From Isoetes taiwanensis (Eukaryota > Streptophyta > Lycopodiopsida > Isoetales > Isoetaceae), in NCBI GenBank assembly GCA_021234155.1, contig JAJEKV010000015.1, forward strand, positions 2,886,852-2,950,851: a stretch of DNA of 64,000 nucleotides, in the 5' to 3' direction. Below, piece by piece: positions 25,751 through 36,602 of this stretch. The stretch's first letter is position 1. The number at the start of each line of letters is the position of its first letter. The notes beneath the pieces are model-generated. The model ran no database searches and was not told the DNA's origin. It saw nothing but the letters and a program-made list of their open reading frames with translations. The position numbers and the translations under genes are program-made.

Positions 25751-26031
25751 CCCTGGCCCAATTTTGCATTTTAGATGATTTTTTTTGCCAAAATTTTGTT
25801 GTAGTCATGATTCTGGGGTGTTTCTAGACATGCTATGAAGAATTCTACCACAATTGGGTTCTATTTTCTACATTTCAAGCATAGAACATTTTTTTTCTAA
25901 TTTTCTGAGAGGAAAAAGACTTTTATATTAATAAAACACAATTACATGAAAATTTTAATTCTTCTACAAAATTTACAAAATTTGAGGCCTAGGGCCTCTC
26001 CTGCGGATCCTCAGGTGCTAAGTGGATATCC

Positions 26032-26928
26032 TTAGGCATAAGGGTTAACTCTCTTAGCATGGATAGCCTGAAGGTTCCCCTCCTCGAAGAGGCTGCACCA
26101 GCTCTGCCTCGGAGGCCTCTTGCGAGCCGGGTCATTAGAGGGGGTTACCACGTAATCCGTCAGGAGCTGGCGCAAAACCTCCCTAAGGAGGCATTTCGAA
26201 GGCGCCTTCCTTATCGGGGAGACCGTGCACATCACGGAAGTGCGAGATCTCCCTAAACTACCAGGCGTATGTCTTTGTTGGCCCGTGGTGAACCCTCTTG
26301 GGTTTTCCGGCCCTAGGTGGGGGTGGCTTGGGCTGGTTCTTCTTTGGCCTGCCGCCCACCACGGCCTTGTTGCACCTCCTGGCTGGCAATACCACTCATT
26401 GTACCTCGTCCGGCGGCGAAGGTACTCCTTATATCACCACCATCTTCCTTTTGAACTCCGGTCTGCTTTGCGGCGCAAATGCCAGCTCCCCTACCTTTTG
26501 TTTCTTCACCACCTTGGGTGGTTCCGGCCCTGGGGTAGGGTGGCCTCGCGTCGGGATCTGCTGCCCCTCCTCCTCCTCTTCCTCTTCCACTGCGGCTCCT
26601 CTTACGGCGGGGCTCTTGAATAACGGCGGTCGTGAGGCCGTCGTTCCTTCTCTTCGTCCGCCTCTCCTCCTCCCTCAGCTCCCTCTCCCGCTCCCGCTTC
26701 TTCCTGGCGGCCCTCTCCTCCGGCCACTCTGCTACTTTTTCCTTTCCCTTCTTCTTGGGCCTTTGAAGGCCCGCTTCCTCCACCTTTGCTGCACTGCTCC
26801 TCCCCTTCTTCTTCCACCTCGGTGTCCAGGGCCCGAAATGGCGAGTCTCGCCCCGGTCCTCTGGAGTGCCTGCCCGATGGAGAAGCTGGCTCTTTGGGAC
26901 TCTCCTCGGCGTCATGGTATGAGGCTTC

Positions 26929-26959
<31 letters not shown>

Positions 26960-27093
26960 GGGGGAAGCTCCTCTTCCCCTTTCTTGGGTCGGAGGTGCTC
27001 CGGGATCTTCTTGACATGTCGCCCTGCTGCTGCGCCATGGAGAGGGTGGGGTCTTGTTCGGGCTTCCTGTAAGTTTGTTTGAGTGCGAGCCAT
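26032..27093 (-). pseudogene. gag-position low-complexity ORF with poly-Ser
   Basis: The frame beginning MARTQTNLQEARTRP (27093) runs 163 codons to 26602 and, after a frame change, continues as an Arg/Gly/Glu-rich stretch to a stop near 26032 (tail GNLQAIHAKRVNPYA). A run of nine CTG units at 26929-26956 encodes poly-Ser on this strand. It is highly charged (EERAARKKRERERELREEE). The position between a primer-binding site (27644-27660) and downstream sequence suggests the first ORF of an LTR element, but no zinc knuckle or capsid domain is visible. Function unknown. Confidence 0.5.
26929..26956. repeat. (CTG)9 microsatellite
   Basis: Nine uninterrupted CTG/GCT units, read as a serine run by the minus-strand ORF. 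Worth noting because CAG/CTG sites are elsewhere depleted in this part of the window. Confidence 0.9.
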
Positions 27094-27199
27094 ATCTTAT
27101 GGTTTGAGAAAATGGGTGGTGAAGGGCTGGGCAAGAGAAGGTTGGAGGTGAAAGGGTTGGAGAGAAAATGAGGTGTCGGATATTTAAAAAGGAGGGTCC

Positions 27200-27640
27200 A
27201 CTGGGGAATATTCTCCTACCATAATTACCCTATTTATTAGCCCCCTTATTAATTACAAGATATTTAATTAATTATTTAACTATTAATGTATATATTAACC
27301 TATATTAATTGATATTATCTTTAAATTTTCGAATTTTCCTAATGGTTGAAGTGCAATTTATGAATTTAGCCATTTTTCACTGGGCCTCCGATTGGCATGA
27401 TTCTTGACCCATTTTAGGTGAAATTTGATGCAGATGCATAATTTTCACTCCAAATTTACTAGAAGATTCGTTTGCCTCCCTCAAATCTTCGTCTAACACT
27501 TAGCCTAATTCGACCCACTACCTAGGAGAAAAATTTTTCCCCATTTTGGCGGTTCGATGGTGGAAATGTTTATTCCACACCCTATAGGCCTGTTAGACTA
27601 CTTCATGGTTATGGTCGAGTGCTAGTTCTTGGTCAACCAA
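27200..27640. other. AT-rich leader region, no gene seen
   Basis: Between the primer-binding site and the first ORF of the element to its left. 27220-27330 is strongly AT-rich with repeated attaatta/tatattaa. A TTTAAATATCC sequence on the minus strand near 27185 is TATA-like but is more likely part of the element leader. Confidence 0.4.
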
Positions 27641-27643
27641 GAA

Positions 27644-27660
27644 CATCGCTCTGACTACCA
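27644..27660 (-). promoter_or_regulatory. primer-binding site of LTR element
   Basis: The minus strand reads TGGTAGTCAGAGCGATG, directly after the LTR end ..GCCACAA. The consensus complementary to plant initiator tRNA-Met is TGGTATCAGAGC, so there is one extra base. This fixes the orientation (minus) and the inner edge of the LTR at 27661. Confidence 0.7.
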
Positions 27661-29330
27661 TTGTGGCAGCTCCTGCTAAACATACGGCGCCCGCGTACAC
27701 TTTCGGCGAGGAAATCCCCATCCGGCTCAACAACCGCATGGGCCGCCGTCTACCCGCACTCGAGGTGACTCTAGTGCGGGGAAGGGAACTTCTGAAGGTG
27801 TCTTTGGCGCCCCTTCCCCTATGGGCTCCTATAACAGTGAGCGATAACACGTCGAGAACTAGCATCAACATATACAAATGCTACCTCGAAGGGTAGTGCA
27901 TCCCACATAAACCAAGGCAAAGATGATAATCACGAACCATAAAACATGAGAGCTCCTACCCGGCTCCGGACTCGTAAGGAGGATGGCCCGGCCCGGCTAG
28001 GCCTCAAGATAGAAGCAGGGCCGGAGTCATGGCAATGGCGAGGGCTGGCATAGAAGGCAATGGCTAGGGTTGACCACTCCATCCGCCCCTCACTGTGCAT
28101 ACTTTGCGGATGGGCTAGATCAGGCTCACGACGGGACTCTAGCCTTCGGATCACGCAATCCCATGGCATCACCCATCGGGACTACTCCGGGTTGCATCTC
28201 CACGGTCGATGGCGGGGAAGGGTTGCATCTCCCCTCCCGGGGTCTAGAGGTGCCGTGGGCGGCTAGAGAATCGTGGCGACACCACGATTCGTGCCCGTGA
28301 ACCCCCAAAGCGAGAGCCAAGCCGGCACTTGCGGCTCTCGGGAGGCGGGGCAACACCATTGCCCGGAGGTGTCGGACCCATGCTCGGCCCCTGCGAGTGA
28401 CCGACCATAAGCCTAGCCCACTATGGGATCCCCGAAGTCCCCCACTCGGCGGGGATCCTCCCTCCACTTTCCCTCTAGCCCGTTATGCGGTGCTTGAGTC
28501 ATATCATAGCCTCAATGGCACGGTGGGCTCCTATGCCTGAGGCATAACTAATAGGAACTAAAGGGATCTACTCTAGGAGCATACTACATATGGCTCTAGG
28601 TCTCTACCCCCCTTCCCAATACAAGAGGAGCAACATGATCAACCATCATCACATAGTCATCACATCATGAGAATAATCATAAGAAGAACATCTTAACCTA
28701 ATCATACAACTAACTAATAGTTAGGGTTCCTTGATTAGGGTTCAAGATGTTGAATATGGGTTCTAGGATGGCTCTACTCTAGATACAAAATACTAGCACA
28801 CTGGAATGCTAATCCCAGATGAGCTATCACAACTACTATCCTACATACCTGCTCCTGATGCTCTCCCTCCAGATCCGGGCGCCTCCATGGTCTTCGACTC
28901 ACAAGCTCTTTGTTCCTACTCCAGAAGCGGGTCTACCCCCTGTGGCTGCAGCGCGACCCGACCTATGCCACAACGAGCGATGTTCAAGCGGGGTTCGAAC
29001 AAGTAGGTGAGTCTACGGGTGCTAGGGCTGGAAAGAGGTCTAGGGGTTAGGGTTTATGCCTATATAAGTTAGGTCCACCTAGGATGCCGTGGCACCAATC
29101 GGGTGAGTCTGTGTGGCGGTGCCCCAATAGGTTAAGGCCACGTGGATAATGGCTTGACCTATGGTTGGCTAAGTTATGAGAATAACTTAGCCATGCCCCT
29201 AGTGCCACAATCTATGATATACAAGGCTATAAAGATAGACTTGTATGGTGGCGGATCGAGGAATATCGTATTTATGGCGTATATTCCCCCTTGGACCCTG
29301 AGAAGAAAAAAGAGGATAAATGTCGTCACT
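27661..29330 (-). mobile_element. 5' LTR of a minus-strand LTR retrotransposon
   Basis: The inner edge is set by the primer-binding site at 27644-27660. The LTR has a minus-strand TATA box (ACTTATATAGGC) near 29055-29066. It is clearly related, over most of its length, to the LTR-like segment carried in each 14.4 kb unit (480-1740, 48255-49560, 62670-63930). The outer end is uncertain. Several overlapping open frames inside (for example 28126-28467) are unlikely to be genes. Confidence 0.6.
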
Positions 29331-29339
29331 AGCGATAGA

Positions 29340-30178
29340 TGAATCAAGAAAAAGCGGCACATAACAACGGGCAAGGGATGGTTTAAATTAATTGGCGAAG
29401 TGGGCGGCAAGTATGGGGATGCAACTAAGCCCGAGATTATACAAGCGGGCCGGATGGGGCCGAAGAATGGGCAGCAGAGCAATGAGGAGGCTGGCGGGTA
29501 GCACGGCTTCCTGAGGGCCTAAGGCAAAGCCCCGGCTATTGGGAACCTTCAATCGAGGGGGCGGATAGGGCATATCGCGTCTGAAGTAGCATGTTGAATA
29601 AAAGTATGGGAGGCGGCGGATCGGGGATGGGGAGCCACGACCTCAATTGAGAAAAGATAGATGGAGGAAAATAGATAGAGCGGAAGCGAATATATGTCGA
29701 AGTATGTGACTCGGGGAAAAATAGAAGGCGAAGAGCACATGGTAAAAGAGTGCGGTTTACAGAGACATAAGGTCCAAATTTAACAAGGTGGTGGGATCTC
29801 CCACTCCCATCAGCGATGGACAAAGAAGAGACACTCCACGAGATGTAGCGAAAGCTATAAAAGAAATGATAATAAGACAGGGGGTGCACAAAGAGGGTTA
29901 ATAATCGAGAAACACGGATGAGGCGGATCGGAGAGGCCCACAAAGTCTGAGTTCAAAGCTGTTTTATAGCGATGCATTGTGTATGGCCAAGAAGCCGACT
30001 ATAAGCACGATCACGGGTAATATAAAGAACAAGAGAAGCCAGCTAGATGGCTACATAAAACCTATCGTCTGTTTCTTGGCAGCACCCTTTGGGAGCTTGG
30101 GGCCTTCTACACAAGTCCGGGGGCCTCCGCGGCACGAGGGGCGTTAATGTATATTCTATTCTATTCTATTCTATTCTG
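29340..30178 (+). mobile_element. LINE 3' end with (TATTC)n tail
   Basis: Plus-strand translations in mixed frames contain GEEHMVKECGLQRHK, resembling the Cys/His C-terminus of LINE polyproteins, and GNLQSRGRIGHIA. The sequence ends in a pentanucleotide array, TATTC repeated about five times (30151-30177), a tail type used by some non-LTR elements. Many frame breaks; no RT domain is present. Confidence 0.4.
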
Positions 30179-30505
30179 CAAACAACTTTCTCATCAACAA
30201 GTCAACATTACTCTTAGCCATCTTTGGACCACAATGCAATCTCAAATTTTGAAAAACACCATTCTAAGAACTCCGTAATCCGGGCACGGAAGCTGGCGCC
30301 TTTTGAAGGTTCAATTTCGGAGGGTCACTTCGGCTCGCCCGATCTGGGGATCTCTCTTTCAAGTCATAAAACTTGCCTAAAACCCCATTAAAATCGAACA
30401 AGGAGAATTTCAGTTAACCTCTTGGTTTTCTTGGTTGAGGTTGTATTGGACTTCGTTGGCGATCTGCATCTTGTCCGGGGATCCGGGGTTTCTTTGTCAA
30501 CTTCA

Positions 30506-33091
30506 TCACTGCATCGCATTTGGCTCATGTTGACACCAAAACTTTTTTACGGTGAAGGATCCCGTGCGAGAATAAATCTCAAATGAATTAATTTCTCCCC
30601 TAAAAGCAGATGCACTAGGAATCTCTTCGTGATGGCTTCCGATTGCGGTAGCATTTATCTCTGTAACATAATTAAAATGAGGAAGACCACGAGAAAAATA
30701 CAAAAAATAAATCATGTATGTGGCATCGGTACTTACTTGATCTTTGCATTCCGGTTCACTATCAAGTTTTGTTTTGGAGTCTCCATGCGTCGGCGGTGGG
30801 ATTGACTTAGAAGTATCAAATGGGGTGAATTCTAGGTACATTTGTGGGAGGTATCTTGCGGTCTCATAAGCGTCGATCGGCGTGCATAACTGTTGGATAT
30901 CCTTGGTCTCAAATTTCTGCAATTCTGCAAATACTAAGTCAGTAGACCTGTGACAACATCAGTAAACATTAGTTAAGGCACTTACTTATGTCTATTGGTT
31001 CTTGTGGTACCACTCGAACACCAAAAGCCAAAAGCCATGTCTCAGTCATAATGTGGGCACAACTGGGGCTGCAGCAGGTTCTAGAGTGTCTGCAAAACAA
31101 ATTCAAAATCAATAGAGTCTTTAGACGAGGGTTAGAGATGATAATATTTACCTCAAATGGTGTGATAGACATGGAATGTGATACTGGTGACTGCATTCTG
31201 CTATCATAACTGGCAACATTTTACCCTCCCATTTCAGACAACATCCACAAAATGGACAACCTTCATCCCTCTTCTTCTGCCTCAGGAAGCATTGGAAGTG
31301 CAGGATCTAAAGGAGTGTCATGACCACTACGCTCAGAAAAAATCTCAAATCTTTGCATTCGAGGTTGCAGCTCCAGCAGTAAGTCTTCACATGCCTTTAG
31401 CTCAATTTCAGTTTCTGCTAGTTCCTTATTTAATTGATTCAGCCCAGGCAACACTGTACCATTTAGCTCTTCATCTTTTAGTTACCATTTAGCTCTTCAT
31501 CTTTTAGTTCGCTTACAACCCGAACACCCTCTGCTGCTTTCGGATTTGCTGTCATGATTGATTGCCATCTGTGAAAATCAGCTCTATGCTTTATGCTCCA
31601 TCAACTCAATCTTTCTTTTGATATCATTTTTCCTATCCTCGTTTGCTTGCAATCATTGCTTGCATCTATCAAATCTAGCTGATGTTGCAGCCAACCATTC
31701 CTTCACAAGTCTGCCATAGTCTGTAAAACAAACACTATGTATATGTCAGCCTCCTAACATAGTAAGCCACGTACTGATGGAAAACCACAACCACACACCA
31801 CACAACACAAGGTACTCTCTACACACCACTACATACCATACACCACATAACATACGCTGCACAGTACACACCACACAACACGCTGTGGTGGTAGCAAGGA
31901 GTGGTGGGACATTGTGCAGGGTGGTGAAGTGTGGTGGTGGTGGTGGTGTGTGTGGTGGTGGTGGGGTGTGGTGGTGGGGTGTGTGGTGTGGGACATGGTG
32001 GAGTGTGGTGATGGGGTGTGGTGGTGGGGTGTGGTGTGGTGGTGGTGGGCTGTGGTGGTGGTGCGTGTGGTGGTGGTGGTGGATTGTGGTGTGGGACATG
32101 GTGGAGTGTGGTGGTGTGGTGTGGTGGTGGTGGAGTGTGGTGGTGGTGGAGGAGTGTGGTGGTGGTGGTGTGTAGTAGAGGGGTGTGGTGTGGGACATGG
32201 TGGAGTGTGGCGGTGGGAGATGGTAGAGTGTAGTGGTGGGAGATGGTGGGGTGTGGTGTGGGACATGGTAGATGCCAACAACTCACCACTCACCAGACCA
32301 CACATACCTCATCATCATTCTGGCATCCATTGCACGAAATGCCCCACAGATGGCATCATAGAGACACAACATGACAATACAGCAAACATGATGCAAAATG
32401 GTAGTAGACATACCTGATTCTTGAAGTGGATTTGATGTTACCTTTTCAGTGTTGATAGAAACAATCTAGGTCAAGCTTGAGATTTTTTTCTGTTGTAACA
32501 CAACTAATAATTGAACATACCTGCAATGGCATGTTTTGGTCTCAGAACATTGCTCTGCTTTTCTGTTTTGATTGTGAGTTCAGATTGAATGTGTGGTCTA
32601 GAGGAACCTGATTTGGTTTTTTCCCTATCATCTTTATCATCCCTGTCACTTTTACTATTTTCCTCCTGGTCAGGTTGGATTTGCCTATGCTTTCTCTTGG
32701 ATCTAGAAGAACTGACCTCTCCTTTCTCATCGGGAGTTTTATAATAATCCGAGAAGCTCTTCCAATTAACAGCCTCCCCCTTTATATGCAGATAATAAGC
32801 CACTGCCCAGGTTCCAGGAGCCATTCCACCCCATGTATGTGGTTTCCCTGTAATTCTTTGGTAAATTTGCATGAGCTCTTTATATTGTTCATTGCTCAGA
32901 TTCTTCAACCTGTACAAGAAAACATATGCCTTAATTTTTCAGTTTGAACAAACATTTGGGGGAAAATACCTGTAGCCAGATTTATTTGGAACTCTGTCAC
33001 CCCAAAGCTTCTTTAGATCTTCATGGGGCACAATCTCTTGTTTGAGGAGAGATTTCATCGTGTAACCAGTGGCGTTCAATTCTGACTCCAT
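30506..33091 (-). CDS. multi-exon gene with RING-H2-like zinc finger, unknown function
   Basis: Exons with consistent GT-AG borders and phases: 33091-32970 (start MESELNATGYTMKSLL), 32909-32521, 31720-31152, 31089-30986, 30924-30737 and 30658-30506 (stop TGA). A small exon ending 32414 is possible. Exon 2 has ITGKPHTWGGMAPGTW and then a charged Ser/Lys/Asp tail. Exon 31720-31152 is coiled-coil-like (LNKELAETEIELKACEDLL) and ends in CPFC..(15 residues)..CSHQYHIPCL. The next exon adds HSRTCCSPSC, together giving a C-x2-C, C-x-H-x2-H-x2-C, C..C pattern of RING-H2 type (PHD-like also possible). RING fingers usually act in ubiquitin ligases; that role is inference. An in-frame TGA at about 31656, a 1-base shift at 31263, another near 31600 and a 26 bp tandem duplication near 31478-31511 break the frame. 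Some may be sequence errors. Confidence 0.5.
31478..31511. repeat. short tandem duplication inside exon
   Basis: The string accatttagctcttcatctt plus ttag occurs twice in a row (about 26 bp period) inside the coiled-coil exon of the minus-strand gene, shifting its frame. It could be a recent slippage event or an assembly error. Confidence 0.8.
31785..32275. repeat. strand-switching AC/GT minisatellite in intron
   Basis: From 31785 to about 31885 the plus strand is rich in CCACA. At about 31885 (cacgctgtggtgg) it switches to GTGGTG-rich sequence continuing to 32275, with a higher-order block containing gtgggacatggtggagtg repeated about five times. The two halves are loosely complementary. It lies within the intron between exons 32521 and 31720 of the minus-strand gene. 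All long ORFs over it (Val/Trp/Gly on plus, His/Thr/Pro on minus) are artefacts of composition. Confidence 0.95.
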
Positions 33092-33308
33092 TAGGGTTCA
33101 ATCGGCAAGAAGCGGCAAAAAAACAGAAGAAGAGGTGATTATTCCTTAATTCGAAATGAGGGACAATGACATGGCATAAAATTCAAAATAACCGAAGCTC
33201 ATTAATTCGCACTCCCGCAGTCTCCGCTTCGGTATGCACCACCCGATTCTACCACAAAGGTGGTGCCAAAATCTGGCATCAAAATGCGCGTTTTTGATAC
33301 ACCACAGC

Positions 33309-33578
33309 GTGCTTTTACCCGCTGAGAAATCAAGAATGGAAGAAAAACAACATGCAGAAAAGAAACATAGAGAAGGTCAGCGAGATGAATTTACTCCAAG
33401 ATGGTTCAAGTTGACCGGAGAAGTTACCCTCACACCATGAGGTGACTTAGACATTTATGGATATACTGGCAAGTATCATGAGGAGAGGATTGCCAATCGC
33501 AACTCGGTCCCAGTAGATATTGAACGTCTGAAGCAAACAAAATTCCACCCATGGCAATATAGTGGCGTGGAACCCTAA
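33309..33578 (+). pseudogene. oxysterol-binding protein-related (ORP) C-terminus
   Basis: The frame reads KSRMEEKQHAEKKHREG, FTPRWFKL, then after an in-frame TGA at 33438-33440 continues GDLDIYGYTGKYHEER and ends FHPWQY..TAA. This is the conserved C-terminal segment of plant ORPs (lipid-transfer proteins for sterols and phosphoinositides), where the stop stands at the Trp of the TPWGD site (TGG to TGA). Only about 90 residues of a normally 450-800 residue protein are present and no upstream domain is seen. It lies about 220 bases from the start of the minus-strand RING-like gene, in divergent orientation. Confidence 0.8.
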
Positions 33579-35223
33579 AGCTCCCCGAGGAATCTTCCTC
33601 GAATCTACGTTCTAAAAATCATTTCATCTTTATATTGTCGAATCGGGCACATATCATTCTTTTGTTGTATTTTATGAGAAAGCAGCTTATAGCAAAATGC
33701 TAGTAGATAATTGATTTAGATATCTTCCCTATTTCACGAGGTTACAAGTTGTAGCTATTATAGTGTTTGAGATTTTGTAGGTATATTAAGTATGTGGTTC
33801 CATGCAAATGCATGGATCTTCATCAAGTCACAATGACATGCTCTCTTGCAAGTAATTTATTATTTTCAAATCCATTCATTTAAAAGAAAACTAGCGGTAA
33901 AGGGAGGCTTGAGGTAAAAAGGTTTGCGGTCTTTGGTATTAGGTCATGGGGTAGGTGTGTACAGACAAGAAAAATCTTTTACACATATTTAAAATTGAAG
34001 AAGAAAGGAAGATAAGAGGATGATTAGTTGCACTGCATTGGGGATACAACCAATTTTTGCTTGGTACTATTTCCACTTTAGTTGCGCATAGGCTTCATTT
34101 ATAGTTTTTGCGGACTACTACATTGGCAACATGCTTTTGGACCCATGATGGCTCCATTTACAAGCCTACTTAGGATATATTATATAGGAGTAATGCAAAT
34201 GGAGAAAATCTAATGTTTATAGAGCTTGAACAGGGCAATACAAACTATAATGTATCTAGATTGGGTTCTCTTGTGGTAGGTTAGATGCCTTAGTGGGAAT
34301 TCATATTTAAGTCGGACAATACACGAGCTCAAACAATTGAGAAACATCAATGTAAATTATGTGGCATGAATTTATTTATATTCTTATTCTATTCTATTCT
34401 ATTCTATGAACCTATTTTTAGGTTAGAGAGAACTATCTCAAACGAGAATGTAGCAGAGGAATTTTATTTAAAAGTGACCTCTACCAAGAAAGTTAAGAGC
34501 ACAAGAACAAGATTTTAGGGACTATGATTGAAGAAAATAACAAAAGCCCAATCAATGTTCACTTCATTATAACGTTGAAGAAATAGTATTCATATCATAG
34601 ACTACACATCAGAAAATTAATACGGAAGGTGTTAGCATGGATCTGCGTAACAACTATGCCATATTAGCTTAAGGGGTAGAACCTTACCACATCAAAGAAT
34701 GTCATGAGCTTGCTTAACATGGTGTGAGCTCCAAGCCCAGAAGCCCACTAGAGGATCGAATAGAAAGGAGAGTGTAGTTGTGGTAATTGTAACTCGCTTT
34801 TATTTGCAATTTAACAGGTTCTAGATAAATGTGTATTAGCTTTGTTCAGCTCTTTGGCTACTTGTGTTCTTGTTCGTATTCATCTTCATACTTTGTCAAG
34901 TCACAATTTCAATTGGTTACAACTATGTTGATAATTTGCACTAGAGGATTAGAATTGCATGTTAATCCTTTCGTTCTTCCAATACTATTGTAAAGCGACA
35001 CATACTTTTTTATTGTATCAGATTATGAATATTCATTATAGCCTATTGATGGCAAAGATCTACAATGGCAATTATAAAATGTCGAATAAAGTGTTTGCTT
35101 TATCTATAGGATCACTTTGGACTAAAATATGTTATCACATAACCATTACGTCAAAGATATTTATTCCATACATCATGTGCCAATGAAGCATGTTATTACA
35201 ACTTCCAACAAGAAAAAAATGCC
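33579..35223. other. no gene recognised
   Basis: AT-rich sequence without convincing frames or RNA genes. A (TATTC)n tract at 34377-34407 resembles the tail at 30151-30177, but no LINE coding sequence precedes it. Confidence 0.5.
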
Positions 35224-36602
35224 TCAGTCACGACCCTTGTTTTTTTTTTTGAAGGACGTGAAACTTTATTAATCATCAGAAACGAGCAACAGAGATGGGG
35301 GACTGAAAACCCAGTGGAGGAATTGTCCACAGAGCAAAACCACCCTCCACCTTACAGCACACAACATGTAAATGAGTTACATATAAGTGTTAATCTGGAG
35401 GTAATGTACCCAAATACGATTCTTCACTTCATCCTTTACGGAGGAAGATATATACGCTTTGACGATGCGTTGCTTAGCTTCAATAAGCACTTGAGCATCA
35501 GGGGCTCTATGGCCCTTGAAAATAAAGAGGTTTCTTCTTTTCCACGTTGACCAAATGATCCATCTTTCAAGCTAAGTGAAATGCCCTCTTTGCCATATTG
35601 TCCCAAGAACTTGGGTACACCGCCAATAAGACTTGTTGACTATTCAAGCTGCAATCAAAAGACTCTGAAGCCACAACCAAGCGGGTCTAGCATTTGGCAT
35701 AAGAAGAAACAATGCTCGATTGTCTCATCCCTCTGAACGCATAAAGGGCATGTCCCACGCACCTCAGGACGAAATTTGTGGACCAAAACATTGATGCGAA
35801 CACATCTATGGATGATCTGCCACCACAAAGCCCGACAACTTTGGATGAAGTAACTTGTCCCAAACCCGGTTCAAACTACTTTACGTTGATTATTTGGTAC
35901 CACCAAAGACCATTTTTGTGAGGGGGGCAACACCTCTGCCGCAAGAAGGATCTTATACATAGAATTCACCAAATGCTCAGCCTTAACATTCTCATGAACC
36001 ACCCAGAGATGGGAAGCCACTACTTGTGGTATAGGAGGAAGAATGGCAATGGTATCGCCAAATTAATGCGATCCCATCTTAAAAGAAGGAACTTTGTCAG
36101 GAATTCTTCCCATGTCAGCAATCGTGTTTCAACGTACCATGCACGAAATTGTAAGCACACCTGCTAGTTTCAGCCGCCGTATGGGGATGAACTGATGCTA
36201 CCAAAGGCGCATCTGTTTGGTTATCGCCCAAAGGGATCCACCAACAACTAGCTCCAGTAAAACTTCTTGCCATAGGGTGGAGATGGAAAAGCGTACGCAC
36301 AATATTGCAAGCATCAAGCAACCCTCTAAGGAAAGGAGACGCATTAGGATAAGCTGACAACGGATAGAGCCCAGGGAAGCAGTGCCTTGATAGAAGGAGA
36401 GCCAAAGGAGACACAAAGCTGCAATGATTGGGACAGAAGTCGTGAGCCAGGAGACACATCAACATTATTCAAGATCCTCCAGATGAACTTGGAAATTAAT
36501 ACTTTGCTCTGTAGGAGAAAGTCGATCATCCCGAGTCCCCCACAGTGCTTTGGTAAGATGCACTTCACCCAACTGACCTTGACATCAGTCACGACCCTTG
36601 TT
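35224..36602 (-). mobile_element. 5'-truncated L1-type LINE with target-site duplication
   Basis: The direct repeat tcagtcacgacccttgt occurs at 35224-35240 and again at 36585-36601. The right copy runs uninterrupted into the host sequence. After the left copy comes a run of T, the poly-A tail seen on the opposite strand. Inside, the minus strand encodes the end of a plant L1 reverse transcriptase: VSWVKCILPK.CGGLGM near 36530-36590 and the zinc-binding end WWQIIHRCVRINVLVHKFRP followed by GTCPLC and EHCFFLC (about 35697-35826). Frameshifted and truncated at the 5' end, so inactive. Length about 1.34 kb. Confidence 0.92.

Noticed and set aside
26298-27014. 238-codon plus-strand ORF rich in Leu/Pro/Cys
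   Set aside because: It is the complement of the low-complexity minus-strand ORF and the CTG run; the minus strand fits the LTR/PBS orientation better.
28126-28467. 113-codon minus ORF inside the LTR
   Set aside because: It lies entirely in LTR sequence that aligns with the noncoding LTR-like segment of the units, where the frame is not kept.
31746-32417. Long overlapping ORFs on both strands (Val/Trp/Gly-rich and His/Thr/Pro-rich)
   Set aside because: They are translations of the GTGGTG minisatellite; stop codons are simply absent from the repeat.
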